DNA of 64,000 nt. Origin: Halobium salinum. GTDB lineage: Archaea > Halobacteriota > Halobacteria > Halobacteriales > Haloferacaceae. The stretch spans positions 1,339,061 to 1,403,060 of the forward strand of contig NZ_JAODIW010000006.1 of the NCBI RefSeq assembly GCF_026586625.1. The letters run 5' to 3'. This document shows positions 62,707 through 64,000 of the stretch, one piece after another. Under the pieces are notes generated by a model. The model had not been told where the DNA came from. It made no database searches and worked only from the letters and a program-made list of their open reading frames with translations. Position numbers and translations under genes: made by a program. Each line of letters starts with the position of its first letter. Within the stretch, counting starts at the first letter, position 1.

Positions 62707-63267
62707 ATGGAACTGCGAGCGCGCCGGCACGTCCCGGCGCTCACCGCTCTCCTCAGCGTCGTCTCGCTCGCACTCGTGTTCGGCGCCGTCCTCGGCGCTA
62801 TCCCGGTCGACCGCGTCCCGCGGGCTCCTCCCGCCGTCCTCGACGCCATCCCGCACGTCAACGCGGTCGTCAGCGCCCTCGCCATCGGCACCATCGTCGC
62901 CGGCGTCCGGGCGATTCGGGCCGGTCGGGTCGAACGCCACCGGACGCTCATGCTGGCTTCCTTCGGCCTCTTCGCGGTCTTTCTCGTCTGCTACCTCTAC
63001 AAGGTCGCGCTGACGGGGACCGCGGCGTTTCCCGGTCCGGAGGCCGTCTACCGGTTCGTCTACCTCCCGGTGCTGGGAGTCCACATCCTGCTCGCGGTCG
63101 TCTGCATCCCGCTCCTCTACTACGTGGCTCTCCTCGGACTGACCCGACCGGTCGCGGCCATCCGGGCGTCGAACCACCGGCGGGTCGGCCGCGTGGCGGC
63201 GGCGCTGTGGCTCGTCTCGTTCGTGCTGGGCGAGGTGGTGTACCTCCTGTTGTACGTGGTGTACTGA
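62707..63267 (+). CDS. DUF420 membrane protein
   Basis: A 186-residue protein with five hydrophobic segments. The family's conserved His are in IPHVNAV, RVERHRTLM, VHILLAV and SNHRRVGR, at positions near helix ends that could bind metal or heme. DUF420 proteins are often near cytochrome oxidase assembly genes; none is in this window. It stands alone between the DUF1328-like and MoaD-like genes. Confidence 0.88.
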   Translation: MELRARRHVPALTALLSVVSLALVFGAVLGAIPVDRVPRAPPAVLDAIPHVNAVVSALAIGTIVAGVRAIRAGRVERHRTLMLASFGLFAVFLVCYLYKVALTGTAAFPGPEAVYRFVYLPVLGVHILLAVVCIPLLYYVALLGLTRPVAAIRASNHRRVGRVAAALWLVSFVLGEVVYLLLYVVY

Positions 63268-63360
63268 CCCTCCCGGTCGTCGGTCTCCGGCCCTGCTACG
63301 GATTCCCGACATTCGACAATCGTCGCGGCTCCCTTGTCGCCCCGGAGCGTAGCCGTATCC

Positions 63361-63783
63361 ATGACGATACGAACCGAACCGACGACCGTTCCCGGAGACG
63401 ACGCGGAGGAGGACAGCGGACCCGACACGACGGTCGAGGTCCACGCGACCGGTCACGTCCGGACGGCACTCGGCCGTTCCCGGTTCGAGTTCACGTTCTC
63501 GGGGTCCACGCTGCGGGCGTTCCTCGACGCGTTCTTCGCGGAGTACGACCTGCGCGGCATGCTCCTCGCCGAGGGGGAAGCGGAAGCGACGCCCCGGGGA
63601 TGGGTCAAACTCGACCGTGACCCGCCAGGGACGTGGCGGAAGAACCCCGCGGGCGAACAGTCCCGACCGTACGCACGTATCCTGGTCAACGGCCGATTCA
63701 ACGAGAACCTCGACGGGTTCGACACCGAACTGCGCGACGGGGACCGCGTCGCACTCGTCTACCCCTTCATGTTCTGCTGTTGA
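63361..63783 (+). CDS. MoaD/ThiS-like beta-grasp protein ending in Cys-Cys
   Basis: A 140-residue protein. An acidic N-terminus (about 25 residues) leads to an RFEFTFSGSTLRAFLDAFFA region resembling the first strand-helix part of MoaD-type ubiquitin folds. The C-terminal part ARILVNGRFNENLDGFDTEL plus DGDRVALVYPFMFCC aligns with the conserved VNGxxxxxLxGxxTxLxDGDxVALxPPxxGG end of MoaD/ThiS/SAMP proteins. It lacks the Gly-Gly terminus, having Cys-Cys instead, so it cannot be activated as a sulfur carrier in the usual way. A central insertion (AEATPRGWVKLDRDPPGTWR) is unusual. Function unknown. Confidence 0.68.
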   Translation: MTIRTEPTTVPGDDAEEDSGPDTTVEVHATGHVRTALGRSRFEFTFSGSTLRAFLDAFFAEYDLRGMLLAEGEAEATPRGWVKLDRDPPGTWRKNPAGEQSRPYARILVNGRFNENLDGFDTELRDGDRVALVYPFMFCC

Positions 63784-63858
63784 GTCCGGCCGCTCGGTCA
63801 CACCACGGTGACGGTGTCGGGACGCGACGGACCGCGTCCCGGCTACGGTCGCTTCGGA

Positions 63859-64000
63859 CTAATCGTCCGCAGGTGCCGCCTCGGTCCCCACGTCCGGTCG
63901 CGTCACGTCGCGGTCCGACGGTTCGCCGTCGATGTCGTAGGGGTACTCCCCGGTCACACAGCCGAGACAGAGGTCGTCACGGGTCGAGGAGAGCGCGTCG
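63859..64000 (-). CDS. purF: Amidophosphoribosyltransferase (3' end; gene continues past the window)
   Basis: The minus-strand frame from the window edge to a TAG at 63859-63861 reads 46 residues: ALSSTRDDLCLGCVTGEYPY, then DIDGEPSDRDVTRPD and an acidic tail ending APADD. The DxLCLxCVTGEYPYDI segment is the C-terminal signature of PurF, with Cys that in many homologues binds an Fe-S cluster. The enzyme makes 5-phosphoribosylamine, the first step of purine synthesis. The catalytic domains are outside the window. Confidence 0.85.
   Translation of the reverse strand, partial: DALSSTRDDLCLGCVTGEYPYDIDGEPSDRDVTRPDVGTEAAPADD

Noticed and set aside
1-64000. CRISPR array, prophage or insertion sequence
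   Set aside because: No regularly spaced short repeats with unique spacers, no transposase or integrase, and no phage structural genes were seen.

Overview
The window is chromosomal DNA from an extremely halophilic archaeon (class Halobacteria). The evidence is the very high GC content, acidic proteins, Tat-dependent lipoproteins, leaderless genes with TATA-like boxes about 25 bp upstream, archaeal MBF1, archaeosine (preQ0) genes, isopentenyl phosphate kinase and geranylgeranyl-reductase-type enzymes. The genus cannot be fixed from this sequence alone. There is no rRNA, CRISPR array, insertion sequence or integrase; two tRNA genes are present.

Layout. 1-4.6 kb: a GH13 hydrolase (probably glucosylglycerol hydrolase), a small membrane protein, an AIR-synthase/HypE-like protein and a stand-alone MgsA/RarA-type helical domain. 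4.7-5.3 kb: tRNA-Tyr followed by a decaying array of 150-bp units that carry copies of the tRNA 3' end. 5.3-7.8 kb: a small protein, a hotdog thioesterase and an isolated cheY-cheB pair whose CheB lacks the catalytic Ser and His. 7.9-10.1 kb: queD-queE-queC, making preQ0 for archaeosine. 10.2-13.4 kb: tandem paralogous membrane proteins, an SDR, a tautomerase and a DnaQ-like exonuclease. 13.6-17.7 kb: a very large secreted GH97 glucosidase. 18-21.5 kb: membrane proteins and an Lhr-type helicase, followed by a long imperfect inverted repeat. 22.2-24 kb: mevalonate kinase and isopentenyl phosphate kinase, two steps of the archaeal alternative mevalonate pathway. 24-37 kb: a biotin-dependent acyl-CoA carboxylase split into pccA (25.5-27.3 kb) and pccB-pccX (35.2-37.1 kb). 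Between the halves lie a MOSC protein, two copies of a divergent regulator/cytochrome P450 module around a DUF892 protein, and surface or lipid-anchored proteins.

37-46.7 kb: an Fe(III) ABC transporter (binding protein, permease, ATPase) with a GT-C-like membrane protein 3 bp behind it, a CNNM/CorC-type protein and a reversibly-glycosylated-polypeptide-type glycosyltransferase. The transporter operon and that glycosyltransferase each have a DtxR-type TTTAGG-N4-CCTAAA palindrome at the promoter, so iron uptake and some sugar transfer may be co-regulated. 46.7-60.6 kb: an MrfA-type helicase, a ferritin-like Tat lipoprotein with two repeats, a geranylgeranyl-reductase-family flavoprotein, an M48 protease, an AlaX-type editing protein, aMBF1, a lipoprotein, a low-molecular-weight phosphatase/arsenate reductase, an MFS transporter and a K+ channel with TrkA domains. 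60.7-64 kb: a candidate class I terpene synthase, tRNA-Leu(GAG), small membrane proteins, a MoaD-like protein ending in Cys-Cys, and the 3' end of purF.

The most unusual items are the terpene-synthase-like protein, the triad-less CheB, the tRNA-tail repeat array, the long inverted repeat, the duplicated regulator/P450 module and the iron-box glycosyltransferases.
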